A DNA stretch of 51,190 bases from NCBI GenBank assembly GCA_019695345.1, contig JAIBAE010000024.1, positions 1-51,190 of the forward strand, written 5' to 3'. A model generated the notes under the pieces. That model was not told where the DNA came from. It was given only the letters and a program-made list of their open reading frames with translations, and did not search any database. This document shows, one piece after another, positions 26,054-34,896 of this stretch; position 1 is the first letter of the stretch, and each line of letters starts with the position of its first letter. This DNA is from Bacteroidota bacterium. GTDB lineage: Bacteria > Bacteroidota > Ignavibacteria > Kapaibacteriales > NICIL-2. The position numbers were made by a program, and so were the translations under genes.

Positions 26054-28072
26054 TTAATATAGTAACAGAATTTTCTTATCTGTTGATGTTTGTGTAACGA
26101 TTGAAATGGTATATAAACCTTCCGTTAGACTTGTTATGGGAATGAACTGACTGGTACCTACCGTTGATAATTGTTGTACAGTTTTACCAAGTGCATCGGT
26201 TATGATTATTGTACATGGTGTTGATGGTAACGTAAGATTTACCTGTCCTGCAGACCGCTCTACTGCTATCTTTTTTTGTGATGGTGTTTCTGCAAAATCT
26301 GATACTGAAGTTGGTAAGTCCACAGATTTTATTCCACATGGAATAGTGTTATCGCCTTTGTTGATTGTATAATATTCTGTTGGTGTAAACGGCGCACGTC
26401 GTGAACGTAGGCTATCGTTTACCTCCAGAAAACATTGAAGTGTGTTGGACGTGAAATCGTGGAAATACACTCTTGCCAGATATTGGTACTCAACGCCGGT
26501 TTTTTGTAGCGGATATTCAATCCATTTAGAATGAGCGGCGTCGTTAATAAACAATGTAGCCTTAGTAATAGGGTATAAACTCCGGATATAGAAAACCACA
26601 CAGTGGTGGTTGTTATTGCCTTCGTACGTTACAAATGGTGAAATCACAATACCAAACTTTTCGGCTGCTGCCATAACATTAGGGCAACCATGCCCAACAC
26701 TGTTATCAGGTGCGGTAGCTTGCGTTGCTGTAGATGTTAGAATATCGCGAACCTGATACGGTGTTATCTCCGGAAATGCACTATGTAACAATCCAACACA
26801 TCCGCCAATAAGCGGCGTAGCAAACGATGTTCCGCTAAATCCTGCTGTTGCTGTTTCGGTAGAAAAATGTGCACCCCTTACGCCAACACCAAGAGCAGCA
26901 ATTGTAGGTTTTATTTTACCTTCGGCTGTTGGACCTTTACTGGTAAAACCAGCAACATGTAAGGAGTCATCGCGGAATGCACCAACGGTAATTACACTAT
27001 CGGCATCGGCCGGTGTGATAATGGTTTTTTCCGTGCCTCCGGAATTACCCGCAGCGGTTATACAAGTAACACCAAGTTTAACGGCATGATTAACAGCTTG
27101 TGCCGCAATAGTTGTTCTGCCATTAAGATAGTTGTAGTTATAAGGAATCTCTAACGTATCATATCGGAAATATCCTAACGAAGATGTAGTGACATCAGCC
27201 CCATTACGTTCAAGCCATTCAAGTCCGGCTGCATAGTTGTCTTCTTCAATCCGTTTTTCAAAACGCATATCTTCGGTTTTAGCTAACATAAACTGGGCAA
27301 ATGGAGCAACACCTATAACAGAATCAGGCTCCCACCCGCAAATAGTAGAAAACACCGGTGAGCCATGTCCATCCTGACTTCCAACATCATTACTCTCGTT
27401 TGCTGTTATGCTATCCTGAAACATAAAGTCATATTCACCCAATACATTTGCGGTTTTAGTAGCATTATGTGCCTTCCATCTGAAACCATTATCCAAAACA
27501 CCAATCAAAGAATTTACACCTGTAATCCCCATGTTGTGGAGTTCGTATGTATGCAACATTTTGTGTTGAGTCCACGAAGCTCCATATTTAAACTCACCAC
27601 AGTTATTGATATCCAAAACAGAACGTAGGTCTGAGGATGATTCAACAGTAGTTTGCTCTGTTTGTAGTGTTGTCAGAATAGATGCAGTTGGTGTAATATC
27701 TTTTATTACATCCGATCGGAACACTTTTAACAAAGCGGCTGTATTTGTATCCATTTCAACTACCGCGTAGTTTTTCCAACGTAGTTGTAATAAAATCTTA
27801 GCACCGGATTTAACAAGTACATCAAGATAGGGTTGGTACAATGGCGCATCTTCAACTGAAATGATTGAATCTTTTGGTAAAACCTTTGCACGGCGTGTTA
27901 ACGCTCTTTGTGAAATTGACTTCAACGTTTCCGTATACAGCGAACTTCCTTTAACAAAAGGTGCTACTCCTTTATTCCTAAAGAATACCCTATACGTTTT
28001 CTTTGCATTTTGAGACTGCAACGCAACAGAACTCAACATCAAAACAAGAACGAAAAACCAAAACGATTTCAT
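26054..28072 (-). CDS. Secreted subtilisin-like serine protease (S8) with T9SS sorting domain
   Basis: The product has 672 aa from the ATG at 28072, which gives a clean signal peptide MKSFWFFVLVLMLSSVALQS; a more upstream in-frame ATG would add a non-signal extension. An N-terminal propeptide is followed by the S8 catalytic domain, with the complete set Asp194 (GVLDNGF), His236 (DGHGSPVF), oxyanion Asn343 (AAGNSGG) and Ser416 (FSGTSFATP). Residues after about 480 form a beta-rich domain and the last about 80 a T9SS sorting domain (TIIITDALGKTVQQL, LTEGLYTISI). It is an extracellular protease, probably nutritional or processing. It shares a divergent intergenic region with the BNR protein gene. 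Confidence 0.92.
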   Translation of the reverse strand: MKSFWFFVLVLMLSSVALQSQNAKKTYRVFFRNKGVAPFVKGSSLYTETLKSISQRALTRRAKVLPKDSIISVEDAPLYQPYLDVLVKSGAKILLQLRWKNYAVVEMDTNTAALLKVFRSDVIKDITPTASILTTLQTEQTTVESSSDLRSVLDINNCGEFKYGASWTQHKMLHTYELHNMGITGVNSLIGVLDNGFRWKAHNATKTANVLGEYDFMFQDSITANESNDVGSQDGHGSPVFSTICGWEPDSVIGVAPFAQFMLAKTEDMRFEKRIEEDNYAAGLEWLERNGADVTTSSLGYFRYDTLEIPYNYNYLNGRTTIAAQAVNHAVKLGVTCITAAGNSGGTEKTIITPADADSVITVGAFRDDSLHVAGFTSKGPTAEGKIKPTIAALGVGVRGAHFSTETATAGFSGTSFATPLIGGCVGLLHSAFPEITPYQVRDILTSTATQATAPDNSVGHGCPNVMAAAEKFGIVISPFVTYEGNNNHHCVVFYIRSLYPITKATLFINDAAHSKWIEYPLQKTGVEYQYLARVYFHDFTSNTLQCFLEVNDSLRSRRAPFTPTEYYTINKGDNTIPCGIKSVDLPTSVSDFAETPSQKKIAVERSAGQVNLTLPSTPCTIIITDALGKTVQQLSTVGTSQFIPITSLTEGLYTISIVTQTSTDKKILLLY

Positions 28073-28126
28073 AGCTACTCTATCAAATACTACTTGACTA
28101 AAATTACGGATAAAAAGGGAATATGT

Positions 28127-28268
28127 CCTTATGAATGTTTGTGTTATCGGCATCTGCCGTAGCTACCCTTAAGCGCCGACACACAGGCGGGACATTGCGT
28201 TGCAGCATCGCAATAAATTCGTTATTTTGAATTATCTCAACATAACATTATCATATTCCCTTATGAAT
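28127..28268. repeat. 10-bp direct repeats flanking a family A repeat
   Basis: CCTTATGAAT occurs at 28127-28136 and 28259-28268, the second copy including the start codon of the BNR gene. The match extends imperfectly upstream (ATAT two bases before each copy). An 11-bp inverted pair, AAGGGAATATG (28115-28125) and CATATTCCCTT (28252-28262), overlaps them. This could be a target-site duplication or duplicated regulatory DNA. Confidence 0.5.
28150..28213 (-). repeat. Family A repeat, solo L arm (divergent gap)
   Basis: Plus-strand CTGCCGTAGCTACCCTTAAG leads into GCGCCGACACACAGGCGGG and ends TGCAGCATCGC. It is close to the L arms at 9981, 25912 and 37731 and is the only copy between divergent genes. 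Confidence 0.8.
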
Positions 28269-31070
28269 CATTTTAATTCATTCCGCATCAATCTTCTGAT
28301 TTTTGTTCAAATTGTTCTTATTAGTTGTTTTTTCAGCGTGTACTCACAACCGTTTCCTGCATGGCAAAAGGTTTCTACACAGGGTATGCAAGGGGCAAGT
28401 GTACGCCAGTTAATACAAGGCCAAAGCGGAGATGTATTTGCATTAACCAATCGCACGTTATACCGAAGTTCAAATATGGGTGGGCTATGGCTTCCGGCTA
28501 ATGTTGGGTTGCCAAGTGGTGTAGATAGTTTGTATTGTATTGCAAGCCACAGTAGCGGAGTAATGTTCGCCGGTACAATACGTGGTATTTGTAAAAGTAG
28601 TGATAATGGCACTTCCTGGAGTAGGTTAAGTTTAAATTCCAGAGTTGATGTGTTATTTATGGATACAACCGGAATTGTGTTTGCAGGAACACGTAGTACT
28701 ATATACCGCAGTGCCGATACCGGCACAACCTTTACACAGGTAGGTATGGAGATACCGGCAGAGCATATTAAAGGATTGCCTATGTTTTCATACGATAGAG
28801 TTTACGGGTTGATGGTAACATTTGGCGTGTGGCAATATTCTAGTTTGGATAGAGGAGTAACTTGGAAAGCCTATCCGGGTAGTTCAGCAGGTCAGCATTA
28901 CAGAGTATTTAAAGTAGGATATGAAAAAAACGGTATTATCACTTGGTCTTATGTTTCATGTAAATCTTGTTATGGTGGTTCTGCACTTATAAATAATCGG
29001 GAAAATGTATCGTACAGTATAGGCTATGCTCTGCACTATTCACGAATGGAAATGATGCGTTATGTTGGTGTAACCAATGTGATAACAGACATAGCTTTTT
29101 TTAATGCAGATACAGCCTTAATTGGGAGTTACTTATTTGGAATAATAAAAACTACTATTGATACTACCTTAAAGTATAAGGCTTATTACAGTAATACAGG
29201 ATTGAATAACATACAGGTATTATCGGTATTGCGCACATCAAATGGAATATGCTATTGTGGCACTAATGGTGGTGGAATATATTACAGCACCGATGGCGGA
29301 GAGCACTGGCAAGAGCGAAATACCGGACTTGAAGAACCTACCGTTGTAAGTATTCTGTTACCAACCGAAGGTGATAAGACGTTTATAGCCGGAACAGCAA
29401 ATGGTATCTATGTATCTCTGGATAGTGCTAAAACGTGGGAACAAAGAAGTAAAGGAATAGAGTATAGATTTATTACATCCATTGTAAAAACTCTAAAAGG
29501 TACATTGTTAGTAGGTACACCTCGGGGATTGTTTCGTTCGGTGGATGCGGGCTTAAATTGGTCTCGTGTTGCGGATAGTATTCCGGTACATATAGATGAC
29601 CCTGTTCTTGAGGAAACAAAATATATAGGAATAAATGATTTTATTGTTTTCCAGAATAATAAGATTCTTGCAGCAACAGAAGGAGGTTTGGCAATAATTT
29701 CATCGGATGATGGTAAAACATGGAAACCACAAACATCAAATCTTTTTCAATCTCCAGACCAATACACCAATCATATTATTAAGTTCAATTATTCAAAAGA
29801 AACCGGATTATTAGCATCCACCTGGGCTGGAATATACAAATCTCTTGATACAGGTAAAACGTGGGAATTGTATATTCATATCCAATCACCATTTGATATG
29901 GTTGTAGATGTGAATAAAACGCTTTATACAAGTGTACGTTCACAAGTGTATCAAGCTGATTTAAAACAACAAACCCCTGTAGCGGGTACAATACGTGGAA
30001 ACCTATCTATATATGATAGTTTGATGAGTGCACAAAGCATAAAGTTTGATGCTAATGGAAAACTATTTCTTGGTTCTTTAGCCGGAGGTATGTATTCAAC
30101 AACAGACGGAGGTATCAACTGGAATTCTTATAACAAAGGTGCAGAGGGAGTAAAGGATGTTTATTACATGGCACAAGATGTTCATGGGTATCTTTATGCA
30201 TGTACAGGTGATTTTGGTTTGTATAGAACAGAGTTACCTACAGCAGCTGTAGGAGTACCCTCATTATTATTACCCACAAACGATTCTACCGACCATCCTT
30301 TAGATGCAAAGTTGAGTTGGAATAAAGTAGCCGATGCACAAAAGTATGATGTACGAGTTTCTACAACACCGGACTTTAAAACCTATGTGTTTAACGATTC
30401 TAATATTACAACAACCACAAAGTCATATACATTAAAAGCAGGTGTAACATATTACTGGAAAGTAAGAAGTTCTAAAAATGGATTTAAAGGATTTTGGTCT
30501 GAACCATGGAAGTTTACATCAGGAACTACTTTACCATCAAAGCCCGAATTAGAGTATCCACCAAATGATACTACGTTACAAGGTATATCAACATCCTTCC
30601 GTTGGAAAACAACAACAAAGAGCGATAAATATACATTGCTTGTTTCGAATGATACGTTGTTTACCAACACCATACAAACATCGGAAAATGTAACAACTCT
30701 CTCGCTTCCATCTGTTCAGCTTGAATCAAACACTGCATATTATTGGCGTGTGCAGGGAGTTAATACAAATGGTATTGGTGAGTGGAGCGATGTATGGAAA
30801 TTTACAACCGGGAATAGTACAGATGTGGTAGATGAATTGAATTATGATGGAATAACTATTTCACCTCTACCTGTGATGAATGAGTTAGTTGTACAAGGTT
30901 TGCCCGATACTTCGTATTTGCTTGAGGTATATGATGCACAAGGTAAACGTGTTTATACATCTACAACTTCAAGCATTAATACCAGAAATCTTGCTAATGG
31001 AAGTTATACGCTAGGAATCACATTCAAGAACCATACTGTTTACAAACACTTTGTTATTATAACTCGGTAA
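28263..31070 (+). CDS. Secreted BNR-repeat and FN3 protein with T9SS sorting domain
   Basis: The product has 935 aa from the ATG at 28263, giving a signal peptide (NLLIFVQIVLISCFFSVYSQ); an upstream in-frame ATG at 28200 lies inside a repeat and is rejected. Residues about 35-690 form propellers of BNR/sortilin-type repeats, seen as the recurring motif SxDxGxTW: SSDNGTSW, STDGGEHW, SVDAGLNW, SSDDGKTW, SLDTGKTW and TTDGGINW. Two fibronectin-III-like modules follow (about 690-870), each with a YYW(K/R)V strand and a WSEPWKF or WSDVWKF ending. The last about 75 residues are a T9SS sorting domain (ISPLPVMNELVVQG, LANGSYTLGI). BNR propellers occur in sialidases and in non-enzymatic surface proteins; no sialidase catalytic set is visible. 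Confidence 0.88.
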   Translation: MNHFNSFRINLLIFVQIVLISCFFSVYSQPFPAWQKVSTQGMQGASVRQLIQGQSGDVFALTNRTLYRSSNMGGLWLPANVGLPSGVDSLYCIASHSSGVMFAGTIRGICKSSDNGTSWSRLSLNSRVDVLFMDTTGIVFAGTRSTIYRSADTGTTFTQVGMEIPAEHIKGLPMFSYDRVYGLMVTFGVWQYSSLDRGVTWKAYPGSSAGQHYRVFKVGYEKNGIITWSYVSCKSCYGGSALINNRENVSYSIGYALHYSRMEMMRYVGVTNVITDIAFFNADTALIGSYLFGIIKTTIDTTLKYKAYYSNTGLNNIQVLSVLRTSNGICYCGTNGGGIYYSTDGGEHWQERNTGLEEPTVVSILLPTEGDKTFIAGTANGIYVSLDSAKTWEQRSKGIEYRFITSIVKTLKGTLLVGTPRGLFRSVDAGLNWSRVADSIPVHIDDPVLEETKYIGINDFIVFQNNKILAATEGGLAIISSDDGKTWKPQTSNLFQSPDQYTNHIIKFNYSKETGLLASTWAGIYKSLDTGKTWELYIHIQSPFDMVVDVNKTLYTSVRSQVYQADLKQQTPVAGTIRGNLSIYDSLMSAQSIKFDANGKLFLGSLAGGMYSTTDGGINWNSYNKGAEGVKDVYYMAQDVHGYLYACTGDFGLYRTELPTAAVGVPSLLLPTNDSTDHPLDAKLSWNKVADAQKYDVRVSTTPDFKTYVFNDSNITTTTKSYTLKAGVTYYWKVRSSKNGFKGFWSEPWKFTSGTTLPSKPELEYPPNDTTLQGISTSFRWKTTTKSDKYTLLVSNDTLFTNTIQTSENVTTLSLPSVQLESNTAYYWRVQGVNTNGIGEWSDVWKFTTGNSTDVVDELNYDGITISPLPVMNELVVQGLPDTSYLLEVYDAQGKRVYTSTTSSINTRNLANGSYTLGITFKNHTVYKHFVIITR

Positions 31071-31074
31071 TAAC

Positions 31075-31146
31075 GCGATGCTGTAACGTTCGTTCCCGAC
31101 CGGGTTGCGGCGCAGTATTGGCCGCTGCGGCAGATGAGAGAAACAC
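31075..31146 (+). repeat. Family A repeat, solo R arm (copy 2)
   Basis: GCGATGCTGTAACGTTCG, TTCCCGACCGGGTTGCGG and GGCCGCTGCGGCAGATGAG, ending GAAACACT. It starts 4 bases after one stop codon and ends at the stop codon of the convergent gene. GGTAATAA occurs just left (31066-31073) and right (31159-31166) of it. Confidence 0.85.
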
Positions 31147-33653
31147 TAATCTTTCTTGGGTAATAATGTTGTGTAGAGTGTAAACGATTTGTTGACATTT
31201 CTTGTTGAGGAGATTGGAATATATCCACCATTTGACCAGAGTTGAAGTTGGTCGTAATAATGTGCATCGAGCGGTTGCCCGGATGAACCTCCTGGTAGCA
31301 CAGTATACACAATTGTATCCTGCATATCGGCTATAAAGCGCATGGAGGCACCAACAGCAACTTCGTAGGGGTCGTGTACTCGCCACAACGCATTGTTAAT
31401 AGTAGTAGCATCGCCGCCAATTGTTTTTAGTGTTTGCGTTACAACCGAACGCATGTTTGGATTACCCGAAAACGGATGTTTGAGAATAAGTGGATGTAAC
31501 TCGCCATACTTCCAAAGATTGATGTCTATACCATATCTATCTGCCATGATACGAACGCCATCCTTAAAACTCTGACGTACTAATCGTTCGTAAATATCTT
31601 TTCCTTTATAGTCTAATGGTGAGAACCAAGCGTACGTTGTATCAGTAATAATCTCATTGAGTTTACGATATGGTAAGCTACCAACAAACGCATACTTTTT
31701 GTAAAGACCTTCCGAGAGTTTTGTAGTGAACACCTTGTACATAAACCGTTCGTGAAAGGTTGTAAAGATTGCCGGTGTTGCATCCTGCGATGACATAACA
31801 TAATCCCATGATGCAAGTTTACGGAGAGCATAATTTTCTGTTGGAGTAAACCACGTTGTATCTTTTAGGAGGATAGGTAATACGCGTTGTAAAACAAACT
31901 TTGCATTTGGCGATACGATATCGTTCTGCATAAACTGGGCATCGCGGTAATTGTAATCGTTATATTGTTTCAGTACTTCTTCAATGCGTTCTGCACGCGA
32001 TGATGGTTCCCACAATGAAGTTACAAAGAACGGTAAAGACCGGGCAGTTAAATTATTAGCACTACTCACGAAACCGCGTGATGGATTATACGAGCGTGGT
32101 AATGCAGTTGCAGATCGCACTCCTTTCCACGAATATTTATCATCCCAACCGGGATGTGGGAAGTTAGGATTTCCCTCGCCGCGAATGGGAGTGAACCCGG
32201 AAGGGGCAACGCCCATATTACCATTTCTATCGGCATAGGTAAAGTTGAGGGCAGGTGTATTCCAGATGTTTGTGCCGTTGGTGAATTCATTCCACGTACG
32301 AGCTTTCATGATACGTAAGATGCCTAAGGTCTCATCACTCTTTTCGCGTGCTGTCCACGAAAATGTTAGAGCATATTTTTTGGCTATGGAGTTTTGTGTT
32401 GAAGGATATTGAATAACTGCTTCGTTGGTGTTGACGATGTGTGCATCGGATATGACTGCAGAGCGTGGAGTACTTCGGTAGTCGAATACTACATCGTCAG
32501 CATTCTTTACTTTTATAGTATCACGGTTCATTTTGAAACGAACGCGTGCGCCATCGCCATTAAAGTAAAACACTTTGTTTTCGGGGTCAACTCGCTCAAA
32601 GAAGTAATCGCAATCATCAACCATCATGTTGGTGATTCCCCAGGCAATAAAATCATTTCTTCCGCTTACAATTCCGGGCGTACCTGGTATTGAGTTGCCA
32701 ATAACATTAAGTTGTGGACAGGTTAAATGAACTTGATACCACCGTGCCGGTAATCCAAGTGTTAAGTGTGGGTCGTTTGCGAGAATTACTTCCGATTGTT
32801 TGCCCGAGTTTTTTTTCATCACCCAACAGTTTGAGCCGGATTGCATTCCGCGGAAACCAATAGCTTCTCGGACATTTCCCATAACTTTACCAAACTCTTT
32901 TAGTAGAGCCAGTTTTTCTTTGCTTGGTTTTTCAGCAATTCTGCTTATTGAAGTTGAAACAGAATCTGTATTCTGTTGGGGTTGATAGGAATCTATAACC
33001 GTGGGAGCGTTTGGAGGATATTCCGGTATGAACTTAATTGCTTCATCTACTCCAAGCGAATCAGCTATTTCACCAATTGCAATATCCGTCCAGAAACTCA
33101 TACTCATATCAAATGCCATGAGTCGTTCTATTACTAAACAATCGGAAACCTTCCATGGCTGAGGTTTGTAATGAAGTGCATCGAATTCAAAAGGATACTT
33201 GTTGCTTTGATTGGTGATATAACAGTTAACACCGCGAGTATATGATTCTAATGCCTGAATTGATTGTTTACTTAACGAGCGGACAAGATTATCGGCAATT
33301 CTACCAATGCCAACTACTCGGAAAAATCTATCGGCTTCTATTGTTTCAATTCCCATTACTTCTGATAACTGACCGCGGCCAACCCGGCGGAGGAAGTCCA
33401 TTTGCCAAAGTCTATCTTGGGCATGTGCATATCCAAGCGAGAAATAAACATCTTGTTCGGTAGATGCAACAATGTGAGGAATACCAAACTGATTACGATA
33501 GATTGAAACCTCGTTTTGCAACAGGTTAGAATAATCGGTAGTACCTTCCTCTAAATTGGAACGTGTTGCTAATTTGTACGCAAATACAATTGCCGCAAAC
33601 CCAATTGCAATAACCGTTATTATGATAATAGAAAAACGTTGTAAGAATGCCAT
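31146..33653 (-). CDS. Penicillin-acylase-family (S45) N-terminal-nucleophile amidohydrolase
   Basis: The product has 835 aa. A membrane anchor or signal helix (FSIIIITVIAIGFAAIVFAY) is followed by the alpha-subunit region with GIPHIVASTEQDVYFSLGYAHAQDRLWQMD, a family hallmark. The new beta-subunit N terminus is expected at Ser274 in QSGSNCWV, the catalytic nucleophile released by autocleavage, and NDPHLTLGLPARWYQVHL follows, as in penicillin and AHL acylases. Members hydrolyse amide bonds of beta-lactams, acyl-homoserine lactones or peptides; the substrate here is unknown. It follows the epimerase gene by 19 bases on the same strand, so the two probably form an operon. Confidence 0.92.
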   Translation of the reverse strand: MAFLQRFSIIIITVIAIGFAAIVFAYKLATRSNLEEGTTDYSNLLQNEVSIYRNQFGIPHIVASTEQDVYFSLGYAHAQDRLWQMDFLRRVGRGQLSEVMGIETIEADRFFRVVGIGRIADNLVRSLSKQSIQALESYTRGVNCYITNQSNKYPFEFDALHYKPQPWKVSDCLVIERLMAFDMSMSFWTDIAIGEIADSLGVDEAIKFIPEYPPNAPTVIDSYQPQQNTDSVSTSISRIAEKPSKEKLALLKEFGKVMGNVREAIGFRGMQSGSNCWVMKKNSGKQSEVILANDPHLTLGLPARWYQVHLTCPQLNVIGNSIPGTPGIVSGRNDFIAWGITNMMVDDCDYFFERVDPENKVFYFNGDGARVRFKMNRDTIKVKNADDVVFDYRSTPRSAVISDAHIVNTNEAVIQYPSTQNSIAKKYALTFSWTAREKSDETLGILRIMKARTWNEFTNGTNIWNTPALNFTYADRNGNMGVAPSGFTPIRGEGNPNFPHPGWDDKYSWKGVRSATALPRSYNPSRGFVSSANNLTARSLPFFVTSLWEPSSRAERIEEVLKQYNDYNYRDAQFMQNDIVSPNAKFVLQRVLPILLKDTTWFTPTENYALRKLASWDYVMSSQDATPAIFTTFHERFMYKVFTTKLSEGLYKKYAFVGSLPYRKLNEIITDTTYAWFSPLDYKGKDIYERLVRQSFKDGVRIMADRYGIDINLWKYGELHPLILKHPFSGNPNMRSVVTQTLKTIGGDATTINNALWRVHDPYEVAVGASMRFIADMQDTIVYTVLPGGSSGQPLDAHYYDQLQLWSNGGYIPISSTRNVNKSFTLYTTLLPKKD

Positions 33654-33672
33654 GTAGTTAACTCTTCTTCAA

Positions 33673-34656
33673 TTACAGCCACTTGTTTGCTTTGTACCAA
33701 TCGGTGGTTTGGCGGATGCCTTGTTCTAAGGAAATAGTTTGACGATAGTTAAAATCCTTTTTTGCGTTGCCTACGGAGCAAATCCAATACTCCTGAATTA
33801 TATCTTTACCTTTTTCGTAATTAAACACTGGAGGTTTAGAGGAAAATCGGCCAAAGAATTCTGAGATGTATGCTAACGACATAACAACACCGTGAGGTAT
33901 CTTAAGCGTGATACACTTCTTACCTAATACTTTTGCTGTTAGTTGTGAAATCTGATTCCAGTTGTAAAATTCTTCGCTGCTGATAAAATACGTTTTGCCG
34001 GTAGTGTTATCAGACTCCATAGCTTGTACAGTACCAATTGCCAAATCGCGTACGTGAATTAGGCTGACCCATTTATCGGTAAATCCAATTAACGGGGCTA
34101 GATGTTTGTTTACAGTTTGGAAAAATGAGAGGATAGCAGAATCACGTTCGCCATAAACCGCAGGAGGGCGAACAACTGTTATTGGCAGTTTGGACATAGC
34201 TGTATGAACTACAACTTCTGCTGCGTGTTTACTAGCACCGTAAGGTGTTATAGGATGAAAAGGAGTTGATTCATCTAACGGTTGTTGTAATGAGGTTGCC
34301 GGACCTACAGCTGCCATGCTACTGATGTGTACAAACTTCTTGATGGTTGATTGATACAACAAGGCGGCACGCAGAACATTTTCGGTTCCGGTTTTGTTGC
34401 CTTTCATAAACTCTTCTTCGTTACGAGCGGCCGTTAGCCCTGCAACGTGTATAATATACTCGGCATCCTTAAATGCAATTTGTAAAGAGTTTGTATCGTA
34501 GATAGAACCTTCTACTAATGTAACAGGTTTATTTTCTAACCAGCGAAGGTCGCTGGTTTGGCGTACAAGGCAATGTACAGTATATCCTTTTTCAAGCAAG
34601 ACGTCAACGATGTGGCTTCCAACAAACCCGTTTCCGCCGGTAACTACTACCTTCAT
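33673..34656 (-). CDS. NAD(P)-dependent epimerase/dehydratase (extended SDR)
   Basis: The product has 327 aa. The N-terminal Rossmann motif VTGGNGFVGSHIVD (GxxGxxG), an HVAGLTAA segment and the catalytic pair Tyr/Lys in YGASKHAAE are all present, with the upstream Ser in VHISSMAAVGP. This is an extended short-chain dehydrogenase of the nucleoside-diphosphate-sugar epimerase or dihydroflavonol-reductase type. The C-terminal region is of the substrate-binding type but does not reveal the substrate. It is the first gene of a pair with the S45 hydrolase, and has a good -7 element at 34685-34692. Confidence 0.9.
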   Translation of the reverse strand: MKVVVTGGNGFVGSHIVDVLLEKGYTVHCLVRQTSDLRWLENKPVTLVEGSIYDTNSLQIAFKDAEYIIHVAGLTAARNEEEFMKGNKTGTENVLRAALLYQSTIKKFVHISSMAAVGPATSLQQPLDESTPFHPITPYGASKHAAEVVVHTAMSKLPITVVRPPAVYGERDSAILSFFQTVNKHLAPLIGFTDKWVSLIHVRDLAIGTVQAMESDNTTGKTYFISSEEFYNWNQISQLTAKVLGKKCITLKIPHGVVMSLAYISEFFGRFSSKPPVFNYEKGKDIIQEYWICSVGNAKKDFNYRQTISLEQGIRQTTDWYKANKWL

Positions 34657-34684
34657 TTTTCAGCATGTAGATGATTAATTTCGG

Positions 34685-34692
34685 CAAATTTA
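34685..34692 (-). promoter_or_regulatory. Candidate -7 element for the epimerase gene
   Basis: Minus-strand TAAATTTG matches TAnnTTTG and lies 28 bases upstream of the epimerase ATG. No convincing -33 box was seen. Confidence 0.5.
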
Positions 34693-34731
34693 CGAATCAT
34701 TGTCCGCCCGAACGCACGTTTATGCAGATAA

Positions 34732-34794
34732 TTCTTTCCCGCACAGCGAGGTTTTTTGTTTGCAGACGTATGGAGCGGTCTGCGATAGCAAAAA
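34732..34794 (-). repeat. Family E intergenic repeat (copy 3)
   Basis: On the minus strand it starts TTTTTGCTATCGCAGACCGC and ends TGCGGGAAAGAA, with about 27 variable bases between. It lies in the divergent gap between the epimerase gene and uvrA. Confidence 0.75.
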
Positions 34795-34896
34795 GCTCAC
34801 TATAATATTAGGTATATGTTGAAAAATTTTCCGATTGAGGAATGGGAAACACTCCTATTTTGCATGTCCTGAAATTTTAACGCAAAAAAAGTGACC

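Noticed and set aside
28200-28262. Upstream start for the BNR protein at 28200
   Set aside because: It lies inside a family A repeat, and the signal peptide begins properly at 28263.
31146-33653. Beta-lactam resistance or quorum quenching by the S45 hydrolase
   Set aside because: The family covers several amide substrates, and nothing in the sequence or context picks one.
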